Shown here one piece after another: positions 25,677 through 34,114 of a DNA stretch of 64,000 nucleotides. This stretch comes from an uncultured Elusimicrobiales bacterium (lineage in GTDB: Bacteria; Elusimicrobiota; Elusimicrobia; Elusimicrobiales; Elusimicrobiaceae), in assembly GCA_910576915.1 (NCBI GenBank), contig CAJTJT010000003.1, forward strand, positions 137,818 through 201,817, written 5' to 3'. The number at the start of each line of letters is the position of its first letter. The stretch's first letter is position 1. Below the pieces are notes generated by a model. The model saw only the letters and a program-made list of their open reading frames with translations, ran no database searches and had not been told where the DNA came from. The position numbers and the translations under genes were made by a program.

Positions 25677-26018
25677 TTATTTGGATTCGTGTTCCACAAC
25701 GGTTTCGATGTGGTTTTCGGCGTTTTCTTCGCGGCTGCAGCAGCAGGGGCTGACGGCCTTTTTAATTTTGCGCAGTACGCCGAGTACTTTGGCGATGGTT
25801 AAGAAACCGATGGCGGCGCCCAGGTCGCTGATAACATAGAACGCCAGCGCGGCCCACATTTCACCGCCGGTAAGCAACGGGTGTCTTAACACGGCGACGG
25901 CCTGGAATACGGCGTAAACCAACGCCAGGTAAAACATCGCGATAAAAAATACGTATAAGCCTTTGAGGCACAACCAGTTGTGCGGCCACCATTTGCCGCA
26001 TTTGCAACATTTAGACAT
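25677..26018 (-). CDS. Small membrane protein, two or more helices
   Basis: A 113-residue protein starting MSKCCKCGKWWPHNWLCLKG. Two or three hydrophobic segments cover about 20-90. A Cys-rich patch (CCCS) and an acidic, His-containing tail end the protein. The ATG at 26018 is chosen over a GTG at 26027 because AAGGAG lies eight bases before it. It looks like a paralogue of the protein at 26158-26442: both begin MSK, share PHxW near residue 10, and end their helices in VLxKxKKA. Function unknown. Confidence 0.7.
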   Translation of the reverse strand: MSKCCKCGKWWPHNWLCLKGLYVFFIAMFYLALVYAVFQAVAVLRHPLLTGGEMWAALAFYVISDLGAAIGFLTIAKVLGVLRKIKKAVSPCCCSREENAENHIETVVEHESK

Positions 26019-26068
26019 AATGCACACTCCTTGTGATACGGGGAAATTGTTTACCCCCCTATATCCTT

Positions 26069-26077
26069 ATTGTATCA
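26069..26077 (-). promoter_or_regulatory. Extended -10 promoter for the 25677 gene
   Basis: On the minus strand the sequence reads TGATACAAT, an extended -10 element, about 50 bases upstream of the ATG at 26018. Confidence 0.45.
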
Positions 26078-26157
26078 AAAGAACCGCCGGATGGCGACAA
26101 GTTCCTTTCTCTTTAGTTTGGTGCTTAAAACGCTTCTCTGGCAACCCCAAAAGAGAA

Positions 26158-26442
26158 TTATTTTTCGTCCAGCGCTTTTTTGGTTTTTTTAAGTACCGCC
26201 ATCACCCGCAAAACGGCCAGTTCCGCCGTGCAGGCCAGCAGCGCGGCCCCGGCGGCGTAGCCGTAAATTTGTTTGAGCGGGGCGGAATTATATTGCCAAA
26301 ATTCGGCGGGCAGCTGTAAAACCAGTATCCAGTTGTAGGCCGCATATAAGCCGAACGCAAGCGTTAAGTAAAAGAAAACCGTCCAAATAACGGATAAGGC
26401 TTTAAAATTCAGCCAATGGTGGGGAAGATATTTTTTAGACAC
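26158..26442 (-). CDS. Small membrane protein, paralogue of its neighbour
   Basis: A 94-residue protein with two hydrophobic segments (about 14-46 and 58-80) and a basic tail (VLKKTKKALDEK). It starts MSKKYLPHHWLNFKALSV, matching the opening of the protein encoded at 25677-26018 in layout. Its start overlaps the end of recN by eight bases, so it is probably co-transcribed with nadK and recN. Function unknown. Confidence 0.68.
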   Translation of the reverse strand: MSKKYLPHHWLNFKALSVIWTVFFYLTLAFGLYAAYNWILVLQLPAEFWQYNSAPLKQIYGYAAGAALLACTAELAVLRVMAVLKKTKKALDEK

Positions 26443-28093
26443 GTTTTGCCTCCTGTAGAAGTTCCCGCGCGTGGGTGAAAGCGGCGGAGCGTTTGTCGGC
26501 GTTGCCGCCCAGCATGCGCGCGATTTCGGCGGTTAAATGGTCGCCGGAAAGCGGCGTGATGGTTACGTCCGTGGCGTTGTGCGCGGCCTTTTTCTCCACG
26601 CGGAAATTTTGGTCCGCCTGCGCGGCCACCTGCGCCAGGTGCGTTACGCAAAGCACTTGGCGGCCTTCGGCTGCCTTGTGGAGCTTTTCGCCCACCAGGC
26701 GGCCCGTTTCCCCGCCGATGCCCGCGTCCACTTCGTCAAACACCATGACGGGTACGGTAGGCGCCAAAACGGTTTTCAGCCCCAGCATCACGCGCGAGAT
26801 TTCCCCGCCGGACGCGATGTTTTTTAAAGGCCGTAAAGACTGGCCCGGATTGGGGGAAAACAAAAATTCCACTTTGTCCGCACCCGTGGGGCCGGGGTTT
26901 TCTTCGTCCATTTCCACGGCGGCGGAAAAGCGCACCTGGTTAAAACCGAGGGGGCGGATTTGTTCCGTGATGAGCGCGGAAAGTTTTTCGGCCGCGGCCA
27001 TGCGTTTTTCGTGCAGTTTGCGCGACAGCTGCAACAGTTGCTTTTGCGCCGTTTCCAGTTCTTTTTGCAGTTCCTGTTCGTGTTCTTCGGCGTTTTGTAA
27101 ATGTTGGATTTTGGTTTTTAAATCGTCGGCCGTGGCCAGCACGTCCTGGATCTCGGGGCCGTATTTGGCTTTTAAGCGTTTTAATTTTTCGTGGCGGCCG
27201 AGCATTTTATCTAACGCGTCGGGTTCTAAATTGATGTCGTCTTTATAGGAAGAGAGCGTGGAGGCCGCGTCTTCCAGCGTGAGGACGGCGGAATTTACGT
27301 CGGCGGCCAGGGCGTTTAAGTTTTCGTCCAGTTCCGCCATGCTTTCAATCAGCCGCGCGGCGCGCGCGGCGCGCGTAACGGCGGAGTCTTCGGCCGCGTA
27401 AAGCTCTTCGTAAGCATCGGAGGCTTCTTCAAGCAGCCGTCCCGCGTGTTTCATTTTCGGGAGCGTCTGCTCCAGCTGCAAATCTTCATCCGCCGTGGGG
27501 TTTACGTCTTCAATTTCTTTTAATTGGTAGGCATACAGGTCGAGCAGACGTTCTTTTTCCTGCTCGTTAAGGTGCACGGCGTCCAGTTTTTCACGCGCGT
27601 CCTGCATGGTTTGCCAGGCGGCTTTGGTTTGGGATAAAAGGTCTTCGTATTGGGCGAATTTATCCAAAAGCGTCAAATGGACGGAAGCGTGCATCAAACT
27701 TTGGTGTTCGTGCTGGCCGTGAAAATCCACCAGGTACTTCCCGATTTGCGCGAGCGTGGAAACGGTAACGGCGCGGCCGTCCACGTACGCTTTGCCTTTG
27801 CCTTTGCGGTCCAGTTCGCGGCGCAGGGTAAATGCGTCGCCGGAAATTTGCTGTTCGCGGCGCAGGGTTTCGGGGAGCATGTCCGAAGAAAATTCGGCGG
27901 TTACGCGCATGCGGTCCGCCCCGTCTTTAATGACGGATACGTCCCCGCGCGCGCCGAGCACAAAGCCCAAGGCTTCAATAACGATGGATTTCCCCGCCCC
28001 CGTTTCGCCCGAAAATACGTTTAGGCCAAAAGCGAAATCAAGCGTTAAGTCCGAGATAATGGCAAAATTTTCTACACGCATCCGTTTTAACAT
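26435..28093 (-). CDS. recN: DNA repair protein RecN
   Basis: A 552-residue SMC-like ATPase used in double-strand-break repair. Walker A is GETGAGKS (residues 29-36) after MRVENFAIISDLTLDF. Long coiled-coil arms fill about 150-370. The signature region LKNIASGGEISRVMLGLK and Walker B VMVFDEVDAGIGGETG follow. The ATG at 28093 forms an ATGA overlap with the nadK stop and matches the family start. The longer frame from 28156 would run into nadK. Confidence 0.95.
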   Translation of the reverse strand: MLKRMRVENFAIISDLTLDFAFGLNVFSGETGAGKSIVIEALGFVLGARGDVSVIKDGADRMRVTAEFSSDMLPETLRREQQISGDAFTLRRELDRKGKGKAYVDGRAVTVSTLAQIGKYLVDFHGQHEHQSLMHASVHLTLLDKFAQYEDLLSQTKAAWQTMQDAREKLDAVHLNEQEKERLLDLYAYQLKEIEDVNPTADEDLQLEQTLPKMKHAGRLLEEASDAYEELYAAEDSAVTRAARAARLIESMAELDENLNALAADVNSAVLTLEDAASTLSSYKDDINLEPDALDKMLGRHEKLKRLKAKYGPEIQDVLATADDLKTKIQHLQNAEEHEQELQKELETAQKQLLQLSRKLHEKRMAAAEKLSALITEQIRPLGFNQVRFSAAVEMDEENPGPTGADKVEFLFSPNPGQSLRPLKNIASGGEISRVMLGLKTVLAPTVPVMVFDEVDAGIGGETGRLVGEKLHKAAEGRQVLCVTHLAQVAAQADQNFRVEKKAAHNATDVTITPLSGDHLTAEIARMLGGNADKRSAAFTHARELLQEAKRV

Positions 28094-28920
28094 CAGCGGG
28101 CCCCCCAGTTTAGTTTGCGGTTTAAGATGGAAAAAAAGTCGCGCTCTTCGGTGCAAAGCAGTTTGGCTTTTAACGGGCTGCGCGTGAGTTTTACGCGCGC
28201 GCCGGGCGGCAGGGTTAAATTGATTTGGCCGTCTACACTGAGTACCGCGCCGTCTTCTTTATTTTTGAACGCGGGTACCAGTTCCAATTCGCCCCCGGCG
28301 GGCAGAATCAGCGGTCGCTGGTGGAGCGTGTGCGGGCAAATGGGCGTAATTAACAGTACGTCCACCCCGGGTTCCACAATCGGGCCGCCGGCCGCCAGCG
28401 AATAGGCGGTGGAGCCGGTGGGCGTGGAAATAATCACGCCGTCGCCAAAATACGGCGGCAGTTTTTTGCCGTTGAATACGGCGTTTACCGTAAACGCACG
28501 CGGATGGGCGGCGCGCAGGACGCAGTCGTTAAACGCCAGGTATTCCCGGGGTTTCCCGTCCTGCGGGATGATTTGCGCGCGCAGCATAAACCGTTCGTTT
28601 ACGGTGCATTCGTCACGCAGCAGCTGTTCCAGCCGTTCTTTAAAATCGGAGATTTCACACGCCGCCAAAAAACCCAGCGTGCCGCAGTTTACGCCGAACA
28701 CCGCCATATTAAGCGGTGCGGCCGCACGGGCGCAGCGCAGCATGGTGCCGTCGCCCCCCATGCAAATTAACAAATCGGCGGATGCGTCCAGGCCGTCCAG
28801 CGCGGTGATGGCGCGTGCGGGCAGGCCGCGGTCCTGCAGAAAAGTGCAGGCTTCCTGCGCCAGCGCCCGGACGTTGGGTTTGTTTTCGTTAAAAAAGATG
28901 ACGGCGTTTTGGAACTTCAT
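28093..28920 (-). CDS. nadK: NAD kinase
   Basis: A 275-residue enzyme that phosphorylates NAD to NADP. The conserved GGDGTMLR (residues 55-62) and the downstream TPTGSTAYSLAAGGPIVEP are diagnostic, as is AFNDCVLRA. It is first in an operon with recN and a small membrane protein, an order known from many bacteria (nadK-recN). An extended -10 element (TGCTAAAAT) lies nine bases upstream of the ATG. Confidence 0.96.
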   Translation of the reverse strand: MKFQNAVIFFNENKPNVRALAQEACTFLQDRGLPARAITALDGLDASADLLICMGGDGTMLRCARAAAPLNMAVFGVNCGTLGFLAACEISDFKERLEQLLRDECTVNERFMLRAQIIPQDGKPREYLAFNDCVLRAAHPRAFTVNAVFNGKKLPPYFGDGVIISTPTGSTAYSLAAGGPIVEPGVDVLLITPICPHTLHQRPLILPAGGELELVPAFKNKEDGAVLSVDGQINLTLPPGARVKLTRSPLKAKLLCTEERDFFSILNRKLNWGAR

Positions 28921-28929
28921 AGTTCTTCT

Positions 28930-28938
28930 ATTTTAGCA
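28930..28938 (-). promoter_or_regulatory. Extended -10 promoter of the nadK operon
   Basis: Read on the minus strand this is TGCTAAAAT, ending nine bases before the ATG. The same nine bases occur before nusB (61610-61618), and close relatives (TGCTATAAT, TGCTACAAT) lie before other genes here. Confidence 0.55.
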
Positions 28939-29008
28939 AAAAAACGCATGGGTACGCGGCGCGCGGAAGGGGCTAATCCTTTTTCGGGGAAGCGGGAAAA
29001 AATCAAAA

Positions 29009-29017
29009 TGCTATAAT
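29009..29017 (+). promoter_or_regulatory. Extended -10 promoter of nifU-nifS
   Basis: TGCTATAAT, a full consensus extended -10 element, 26 bases before the nifU ATG. No good -35 box is visible, as expected for extended -10 promoters. A GGGGG ribosome binding site follows. Confidence 0.6.
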
Positions 29018-29043
29018 AAGGTATACAGAAGGGGGAAACAACT

Positions 29044-29895
29044 ATGTGGGATTACACCGATAAAGTAATGGATCATTTTAAAAATCCGCGCAACGTGGGG
29101 GCCATCCCCGACGCGGACGGAACGGGCCAGGTGGGCAGCCTGGTGTGCGGCGACGCGCTTAAACTGACGATTAAAGTAAACAAAGATACCGAAGTAATCG
29201 AAGACGCCAAATTTGAAACGTTCGGCTGCGCGAGCGCGATTGCCTCTTCTTCCATTTTAACGGAAATGATTAAAGGCAAAACGCTGGAAGAAGCCTCTAA
29301 AATCACCAACCAGGACATTGCCGACGCGCTGGGCTCGCTGCCTTCCGAAAAAATGCACTGCTCCGTCATGGGTATGGAAGCGCTGGAAGCGGCCGTAAAA
29401 AGCTACCGCCAGGGCGGCAAACCCGTGGTGTTTGAACAGGAAGAAGAAAAAATCGTCTGCCACTGTTTTAACGTGTCGGAAGAAGCCATTATCAAGGCCA
29501 TCCGCACCAACCATTTGACCACGGTGGAAGACGTCACCCACTTTACCAAAGCCGGCGGCGCGTGCGGCCGGTGCAAGGGCGAAATCCAAAAGATTTTGGA
29601 TAAAGTAAACGGCGCGTGCGAACTGCCGTCCCGTCCGGCGGAAAAAGCGTTTTCGCAGATGACGCTGGTGGAAAAAATCAAAAAGTTGGAAAGCGTTTTG
29701 GAAGAAGATATCCGCCCCAAACTGAATATGGACGGAGGATCTGCCGAACTGGTGGATTTAAACGGCTCCGTCGTCAAAATCCGTTTGACGGGAATGTGCC
29801 ACGGCTGTGCGGGCGCGGCGGGCACGCTTAAAAATTTTATCGAAAAAACGCTGAAGGAAAAAGTGGACGCTTCCCTCAGCGTAGAGCAGGCTTAA
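29044..29895 (+). CDS. nifU: Iron-sulfur cluster scaffold NifU (three-domain)
   Basis: A 283-residue full-length NifU. Domain 1 (about 1-125) is IscU-like with the cysteines in LVCGDALKL, FGCASAIAS and MHCSVMG. Domain 2 (about 138-188) is a BFD-like [2Fe-2S] domain with CHCFNVSEE and GACGRCKGEI. Domain 3 (about 210-280) is the NFU domain with GMCHGCAGA. It builds and passes on Fe-S clusters. No nitrogenase genes are nearby, so it most likely serves general Fe-S assembly with the adjacent cysteine desulfurase. This includes the [FeFe] hydrogenase and radical SAM proteins encoded in this window. Confidence 0.96.
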   Translation: MWDYTDKVMDHFKNPRNVGAIPDADGTGQVGSLVCGDALKLTIKVNKDTEVIEDAKFETFGCASAIASSSILTEMIKGKTLEEASKITNQDIADALGSLPSEKMHCSVMGMEALEAAVKSYRQGGKPVVFEQEEEKIVCHCFNVSEEAIIKAIRTNHLTTVEDVTHFTKAGGACGRCKGEIQKILDKVNGACELPSRPAEKAFSQMTLVEKIKKLESVLEEDIRPKLNMDGGSAELVDLNGSVVKIRLTGMCHGCAGAAGTLKNFIEKTLKEKVDASLSVEQA

Positions 29896-29896
29896 T

Positions 29897-31066
29897 ATGA
29901 AAGTAGTGTATTTGGACAACAACGCCACCACCCAGTGCGCTCCCGCAGTAGTGGAAGCAATGCTGCCGTACTTTGCCGAAAAATACGGCAACGCTTCCAG
30001 TATGCACGCGTTCGGCGGCGGCAACCGCAAAGCCATCGACGAAGCGCGCAAGCAGGTGGCCGCGTTGTTAAACGCGCAATACGCCGACGAAATTATTTTC
30101 ACTTCCTGCGCCACGGAAAGCGACGATACCGCCGTTTTTTCCGCCGTGCGCAGTTTTCCCAAAAAGAAGCATATCATCACTTCCGCCGTGGAACATCCGG
30201 CCATTATGGCCCCGTACCAATACCTGGAAGCCCAGGGCTACCGCGTGGATTTTATCGGCGTGGACGAATTGGGCCGCTTCGATATGGCGCGCTTTAAAAG
30301 CGTAATTGACGAAGACACCGCCCTCGTATCCGTCATGTGGGCCAACAGCGAAACGGGAACTATTTTTCCGATTGCCGAAATTGCCAAAATCGCGCACGAA
30401 CACGGTGCGCTCATGCACACGGATGCGGTGCAGGCGGTGGGCAAAATCCCGGTGGATGTACAGACGGCCGGGGTGGATATGCTGTCTTTATCCGGGCACA
30501 AATTTCACGGGCCCAAAGGCGTGGGGGCGCTGTACGTCAAACGCGGCACGCGTTTTATGCCGTTTATGATGGGCGGCCACCAGGAAAAACACCGCCGCGC
30601 GGGTACCGAAAACGTCCCGCTGATTGTGGGCCTCGGCAAAGCGGCCGAACTGGCGCAAACGCGCCTTTCGGACGGAACTTCCGCCCGTATTGCGGCGTTG
30701 CGCGACAAGTTGGAACAGGGCATCTTGGCGGTTATCCCCGACGTGAAAGTAAACGGGGACCCGGAACACCGCGTGCCCAACACAACCAACGTCAGTTTCG
30801 GCTACATTGAAGGCGAGTCTATTTTGATGTATCTGAACGACTTTGGCATTTGCGCTTCTTCGGGTTCGGCGTGCACGTCGGGCTCGCTGGAGCCTTCGCA
30901 TGTGTTGCGCGCGATGGGGGTTCCGTTCCAGTTTGCGCACGGGTCCATCCGGTTTTCGCTGTCCGACCAGACGACGGAAGCGGATATCGACTTGGTGCTT
31001 AAAGAACTGCCGCCGATTATCGAGCGGCTGCGCAAGATATCGCCGTTTTCGCGCTTAGCCGCATAA
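29897..31066 (+). CDS. nifS: Cysteine desulfurase NifS/IscS
   Basis: A 389-residue PLP enzyme that converts cysteine to alanine and supplies sulfur to NifU. The N-terminal YLDNNATTQ is typical. The PLP lysine is Lys202 in LSGHKFHGPKG, and the catalytic cysteine is Cys326 in SSGSACTSG. It starts one base after the nifU stop, so the pair is a tight operon. The sequence is close to the NifS branch, consistent with pairing to a three-domain NifU. Confidence 0.96.
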   Translation: MKVVYLDNNATTQCAPAVVEAMLPYFAEKYGNASSMHAFGGGNRKAIDEARKQVAALLNAQYADEIIFTSCATESDDTAVFSAVRSFPKKKHIITSAVEHPAIMAPYQYLEAQGYRVDFIGVDELGRFDMARFKSVIDEDTALVSVMWANSETGTIFPIAEIAKIAHEHGALMHTDAVQAVGKIPVDVQTAGVDMLSLSGHKFHGPKGVGALYVKRGTRFMPFMMGGHQEKHRRAGTENVPLIVGLGKAAELAQTRLSDGTSARIAALRDKLEQGILAVIPDVKVNGDPEHRVPNTTNVSFGYIEGESILMYLNDFGICASSGSACTSGSLEPSHVLRAMGVPFQFAHGSIRFSLSDQTTEADIDLVLKELPPIIERLRKISPFSRLAA

Positions 31067-31083
31067 ACGGACCGTCTTTTTAG

Positions 31084-31114
31084 AACGCCGCACTTAACCG
31101 TGCGGCGTTTTTTT
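31084..31114 (+). terminator. Terminator after nifS
   Basis: The arms AACGCCGCAC / GTGCGGCGTT (31084-31093, 31100-31109) flank a six-base loop and are followed by a T run to 31114. The T run leads straight into a TATGAT box that may be the -10 of the next gene. Confidence 0.9.
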
Positions 31115-31115
31115 G

Positions 31116-31121
31116 TATGAT
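31116..31121 (+). promoter_or_regulatory. -10 box of a probably leaderless gene
   Basis: TATGAT lies exactly six bases before the ATG at 31128, so the expected start of transcription coincides with the start codon. A weak TTAACC at 31094-31099 is a possible -35 with a 16-bp spacer. No ribosome binding site is visible. Confidence 0.4.
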
Positions 31122-31127
31122 AAAAGA

Positions 31128-32567
31128 ATGAAAAAATTATTTTTATTCCTTATTTTAGCGGGGCTTTCCTGTTCCGCGTTTGCCAAAACTATCGTGCTGT
31201 ATCATACCAGCGATACGCACGGTTTTTATTATCCTAAAAACAACAGGGGCGGTTTTGCCGCGCTGTCCGCACTCGTTCAGAAAGAAAAATATCCGTATTT
31301 ACTGTTGGACTCGGGCGATTTCGCCAACGGTACGATTGAGGCCAAAAATTCCAAAGGTCTTACCAGCGTGCGCCTGATGAACGCCGCCGGCTATCAGGCG
31401 GTTACCGTGGGAAATCACGAGTTTGATTTCGGCGACGAAGGCTTGGCGCCGATGTTTGCGGAAGCGGATTTTGCGGTACTGGCCGCCAATTTGTTGGAAG
31501 CCGAAACGGACACGTACCCGAAAAACGTCCGTCCGTACCAAATTTTTGATGTGGACGGCGTGAAAGTGGCCGTCATCGGGCTGGCCAACCGCACGCCCAC
31601 CAAACCCACTAAAAAATACAAATTTACCAAACCGCTGGCCGCGCTGGAAAATGCGCTGGCCCGTGCGGAAAAAGAGGGCGCCGCCGTGGCGGTGGTGCTG
31701 GTGCATGATTCGTACGGGGATTACCAAAACGGTTCCCTGCCGTATATGGGGGACATCGGCAAAAAATTTTCCGGCCGCGTGCAGGTAGTGCTGGGCGGGC
31801 ACGCGCACAAAATTTTTCAAAATAAACGCGTCGGCGGCGTGTTATATGCCGAAAGCGGCAAATACGCCGAGAGTGTAACCCGGGTGTCGGTGGAAGTGGA
31901 CGATAAAACGGGAAAATTTAAAAAGGCCTGGTCCAAATTAATCTCGCTGGACGTTAAAAAAACGGGTTCGGACAAACGGGTGGCGGACCTGGCCGAAAGT
32001 TTCCGCACGCCCGGGGTAGACACGGTGCTCGGGCACGCGAAAGAAACGCTGTCGAATAAATCCCGCGGCGCGGAAAAAGATTCCCCGCTTGACAACTGGA
32101 TTGCCGATTTGGGGCGCGCATCCGCCGGGGCCGACCTTTATATCCACAATACGGGCGGCACGCGTACGTCGATGGAAAAGGGGCCCGTCACCAAGCGGGA
32201 TTTGATTGATATTTTCCCGTTTGACGATACCGTCGTAATGCGGGAAGTATCCGGCCGCCAGCTGCGCGCATTTATTAAAAACGGGCTTTTGCCGTGGAAC
32301 AAATACGCGTATTCCGGGGTGAAAATAAGCTATTCCCGCACGCGGGACGGCAAAGTCCGCAACCTTAAAATTTGGGTGAACGGGAAGCCTCTTGAAAACA
32401 ACCGCATGTACCGGGTGGCCACGAACTCATTTATCGCGCGGCAGAAAATTTTTGCGGACGCGCCGAAGCCGGATGCGGGAAACGCAACCGTCTATGGACT
32501 AATTGAAGAAGCGTTGAAACAAGGCCGCGTCCGTGCGCCGGATACAGGGCGGATTGTTCAAAAATAA
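31128..32567 (+). CDS. 5'-nucleotidase/UshA-like metallophosphatase, paralogue 1
   Basis: A 479-residue periplasmic enzyme with a signal peptide (MKKLFLFLILAGLSCSAFA). The metallophosphatase domain has all expected motifs in order: TSDTHGF, LLDSGDF, VGNHEFDF, LVHDS and GGHAH. The C-terminal 5'-nucleotidase domain (about 310-470) contains NTGGTR. Such enzymes hydrolyse extracellular nucleotides or nucleotide sugars so that the nucleoside can be taken up. The ATG at 31128 is chosen over one at 31113 because the signal peptide starts there. It lacks a ribosome binding site. A terminator separates it from the next paralogue. Confidence 0.9.
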   Translation: MKKLFLFLILAGLSCSAFAKTIVLYHTSDTHGFYYPKNNRGGFAALSALVQKEKYPYLLLDSGDFANGTIEAKNSKGLTSVRLMNAAGYQAVTVGNHEFDFGDEGLAPMFAEADFAVLAANLLEAETDTYPKNVRPYQIFDVDGVKVAVIGLANRTPTKPTKKYKFTKPLAALENALARAEKEGAAVAVVLVHDSYGDYQNGSLPYMGDIGKKFSGRVQVVLGGHAHKIFQNKRVGGVLYAESGKYAESVTRVSVEVDDKTGKFKKAWSKLISLDVKKTGSDKRVADLAESFRTPGVDTVLGHAKETLSNKSRGAEKDSPLDNWIADLGRASAGADLYIHNTGGTRTSMEKGPVTKRDLIDIFPFDDTVVMREVSGRQLRAFIKNGLLPWNKYAYSGVKISYSRTRDGKVRNLKIWVNGKPLENNRMYRVATNSFIARQKIFADAPKPDAGNATVYGLIEEALKQGRVRAPDTGRIVQK

Positions 32568-32581
32568 GGGTTCAGTTTACG

Positions 32582-32614
32582 CCGCCCGCTCTTGAGCGGG
32601 CGGTTCTTTTTTTG
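32582..32614 (+). terminator. Terminator between two 5'-nucleotidase paralogues
   Basis: A 9-bp stem, CCGCCCGCT (32582-32590) / AGCGGGCGG (32595-32603), with a four-base loop and a T-rich tail (TTCTTTTTTT). Confidence 0.88.
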
Positions 32615-32649
32615 TTAGCATAAGAGTATCTGCATAAGGAGTGTTTTCC

Positions 32650-34113
32650 ATGAAAAAAACATTTTTATTGTTAGCTGCCTGTTTGCTGCCGGCCGTTTTG
32701 CCGGCCGAAACCGTTACGGTGTACCATACGAGCGACGTACACGGCTTTTTTTACCCGCGTGAAGGCCGCGGCGGTTTTGGCGCCCTGGCCGCTGTGATTA
32801 AAGACGGGCCGGAAGATTACTTGCTGCTCGACTCGGGGGATTTTTCCAACGGGACCGTGGAAACGCGCAATTCCAAGGGCTTAAAAGCCGTTCAGCTGAT
32901 GAACAAAATGGGCTATCACGCCGCTACGGTGGGAAACCATGAGTTTGATTTTAAGGATAAAGGCGTCGCCCCTATTTTGGGTGCGGCCGAGTTCCCCATT
33001 TTAGCCGCCAATTTTTATGATAAATCCACGGGGAAATATCCGGCGCATGTGGCTCCTTATAAATTTTTTGAGGTGGACGATGTAAAAGTGGCCGTTATCG
33101 GCCTGGCCAACCGCGTCCCCACCAACCCCGCCAAATCGTATTCGTACGGCAAACCGTTAAAAGCGCTTGAAAAAGCCCTTAAAGAAGTGGAAAAACAACA
33201 CCCGGATGTGGTGCTTGTCATCGTGCACGATTCGCTCAAAGACGAAAAGCACGGCACGCAGTCTTACGTGGGTGATATCGGCCGCAAATTTGCGGGCCGC
33301 GTACATGTGGTGATGGGCGGCCATGCGCATAATATCTTCCAGAACGAATATATTAACGGCGTGCTGTTTGTGGAAAGCGGCTGTTATTTGGATAACGTCA
33401 GCAAAATCACCATCGAAACCGACGACGAAACGGGCAAAGTGGTGTCCGCCAAGTCCGAACTGATTCCGCTTATCGTGGAAAAAACGGGCGAAGACGAAGA
33501 TATGAAAGAATACGCCGATTCCCTGCGAGAACCGGGCGTGGACGTGTCCGTGGGCGAAGCGGCGGAAACGCTTTCCAAATTCCCGGTTAAAGAAGGCGTG
33601 CAGGACGCGCCGCTTAACGTATGGATTGCGGATTTATTAAAAGCGTATTCCGGCGCGCAGATTGCCATTCACAACAACGGCGGTACCCGCGTGGATATGA
33701 AACAGGGCCCCGTCACCCGCCGCGACTTAATTGAAATCCATCCTTTCGACAACACGGTCACGCTTGTGGAGGTGGACGGTAAATTCCTGAAAAAATTTGT
33801 AAAAACCGGCTTTGCCCCGCGCAGCCTGTTTACGTATTCCGGCCTGGAAGTGGCGTACAAATTAAATAAAAAAGGCAAAGTGAAAGACGTGGAACTTTTT
33901 GTGGACGGCAAACCCGTGGAAAACCGCAAAAAATACGTCATCGCCACCAATTCTTATATTGCGGGCGGCGGTAGCGAAGGGTTCCTCTTCAAAAAAATCC
34001 CGGCGGAAAACAAAAAACTGGCCGGAGAAACCACCATCCGCGACTTAATGGAAGAAGGCCTTAAACAAGGTCCGCTTTCGGCCCCGGAAACCGGGAGAAT
34101 CCACCAGCGTTAA
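32650..34113 (+). CDS. 5'-nucleotidase/UshA-like metallophosphatase, paralogue 2
   Basis: A 487-residue paralogue of the gene before it, with signal peptide MKKTFLLLAACLLPAVLPA. Metal-site motifs are complete: TSDVHGF, LLDSGDF, VGNHEFDF, VHDS and GGHAH. The C-terminal domain has NNGGTRVDMKQGPVTRRDL and the substrate loop NSYIAGGGSEGF. An AAGGAG site is eight bases before the ATG at 32650; an in-frame GTG at 32641 overlaps that site and is not used. One base separates its stop from the third paralogue. Confidence 0.92.
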   Translation: MKKTFLLLAACLLPAVLPAETVTVYHTSDVHGFFYPREGRGGFGALAAVIKDGPEDYLLLDSGDFSNGTVETRNSKGLKAVQLMNKMGYHAATVGNHEFDFKDKGVAPILGAAEFPILAANFYDKSTGKYPAHVAPYKFFEVDDVKVAVIGLANRVPTNPAKSYSYGKPLKALEKALKEVEKQHPDVVLVIVHDSLKDEKHGTQSYVGDIGRKFAGRVHVVMGGHAHNIFQNEYINGVLFVESGCYLDNVSKITIETDDETGKVVSAKSELIPLIVEKTGEDEDMKEYADSLREPGVDVSVGEAAETLSKFPVKEGVQDAPLNVWIADLLKAYSGAQIAIHNNGGTRVDMKQGPVTRRDLIEIHPFDNTVTLVEVDGKFLKKFVKTGFAPRSLFTYSGLEVAYKLNKKGKVKDVELFVDGKPVENRKKYVIATNSYIAGGGSEGFLFKKIPAENKKLAGETTIRDLMEEGLKQGPLSAPETGRIHQR

Positions 34114-34114
34114 T

